From Halosolutus halophilus (GTDB lineage Archaea; Halobacteriota; Halobacteria; Halobacteriales; Natrialbaceae): a DNA stretch of 64,000 nt. Shown piece after piece: positions 63,547 through 64,000 of this stretch. The notes beneath the pieces are model-generated. The model was given only the letters and a program-made list of their open reading frames with translations, was not told the DNA's origin and searched no databases. The position numbers and the translations under genes are program-made. Every line of letters starts with the position of its first letter. Position 1 is the first letter of the stretch. The stretch is taken from positions 3,658,001 to 3,722,000 of the forward strand of contig NZ_CP094974.1 of the NCBI RefSeq assembly GCF_022869805.1. Reading direction: 5' to 3'.

Positions 63547-64000
63547 TCAAAGAAACCGTTCATCGGCCTGCTTTGATTGGACTGTTGACTTCGATGCGTT
63601 GAGCCAGCCTGTGTCCGCCTCACTCGGAACATCGAAGTTAGGAACGAACGGTTTGATATCCAGCAACGGCGTCTGATCAACTACGTCGATTCCCCTAACA
63701 GTCACTTCGTGATCTGTGACGGAATCGATCTCGACAACAGAGAGTCCAATCGGATTCGGACGCCGTGGTGCCCGCGTGGCAAAGACCCCTCTTTTTTCGT
63801 CATCAAGAAACGGTTCAACCTGCAAGGAAGCAGTGTCAGGAGATGCATGAAAATGATACAGCAAGATACAGTGAGTAAACCCGTCCAGATCCTGCAAACC
63901 GTCCGCGTATGACTCGTCAACCTCGACAGTTCCCACTGCGGCATCTGCCCCAACCGGTTGGATCGGCATTCCGTCCGGCGATTCGAAAGGCGTCCGGATC
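63547..64000 (-). CDS. trmO: TrmO/TsaA-type tRNA methyltransferase (partial)
   Basis: The frame continues off the right edge. Visible parts: IRTPFESPDGMPIQP at the edge, LDGFTHCILLYHFHA, and GVFATRAPRRPNPIGLSVVE, the family signature. TrmO methylates N6 of t6A37 in tRNA using SAM. Stop at 63547; the start is outside the window. Confidence 0.9.
   Translation of the reverse strand, partial: IRTPFESPDGMPIQPVGADAAVGTVEVDESYADGLQDLDGFTHCILLYHFHASPDTASLQVEPFLDDEKRGVFATRAPRRPNPIGLSVVEIDSVTDHEVTVRGIDVVDQTPLLDIKPFVPNFDVPSEADTGWLNASKSTVQSKQADERFL

Overview
The window is haloarchaeal DNA (class Halobacteria). Proteins are strongly acidic, and secreted proteins carry twin-arginine (Tat) signals with lipoboxes. 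There are several halocyanin-type cupredoxins, an archaeal aIF5A with deoxyhypusine synthase, and SHOCT, YHS and TRASH metal-related domains typical of this group. I cannot name the genus from sequence alone.

Layout. (1) 1-13.0 kb is GC-rich chromosomal DNA: a run of LVIVD-repeat secreted proteins with a decayed extra copy, a sulfite-oxidase-like molybdoprotein, an enolase-superfamily enzyme, then a hypusination neighbourhood (aIF5A and agmatinase overlapping, deoxyhypusine synthase 3 kb further on) mixed with acetamidase, NIF3, thioredoxin-reductase-like and PPOX-type genes. (2) 13.02-57.36 kb is a mosaic, partly AT-rich 44-kb genomic island. A 14-bp direct repeat (13024-13037 and 57342-57355) lies at both compositional boundaries, and an integrase plus coiled-coil partner gene sits just inside the right copy. 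(3) 57.4-64 kb returns to GC-rich chromosome: a glycosyltransferase-39-like membrane protein, a metzincin-like membrane protein lacking the catalytic Glu, a second integration scar (broken PIN gene next to an integrase fragment), a secreted Tat protein and TrmO.

Inside the island, 14.4-16.4 kb holds a YHS-MaoC hydratase and a PhaC-like synthase. From 16.4 to 31.6 kb there is a redox-metal cluster: a CuA-type lipoprotein, SHOCT membrane proteins, zinc-finger miniproteins, thioredoxin, DUF302, halocyanins and a YHS permease, heavily damaged by insertion sequences. From 32.3 to 43.9 kb come a Lon-like protease, aconitase, DoxX, two copper P-type ATPases, a copper chaperone and an Lrp-TRASH regulator. 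From 44.4 to 47 kb are relics of plasmid or conjugative genes. From 47.3 to 55.6 kb at least eight copies of a ~200-bp hairpin-bearing repeat, all in one orientation, alternate with single small orphan genes, mostly membrane or secreted. The same repeat flanks a gene at the far left end of the island. This repeat-gene-repeat layout looks like a cassette array and is the most novel feature here.

The island appears to act in copper handling and envelope redox chemistry. Many genes are pseudogenes whose lesions can be read exactly: an IS630 element in a halocyanin lipobox, a 10-bp tandem duplication, an AC dinucleotide slip, and an amber codon in an integrase. Two copies of a membrane zinc-finger gene in a 586-bp block lie inverted 35 kb apart; one is inside a 702-bp element with terminal inverted repeats.
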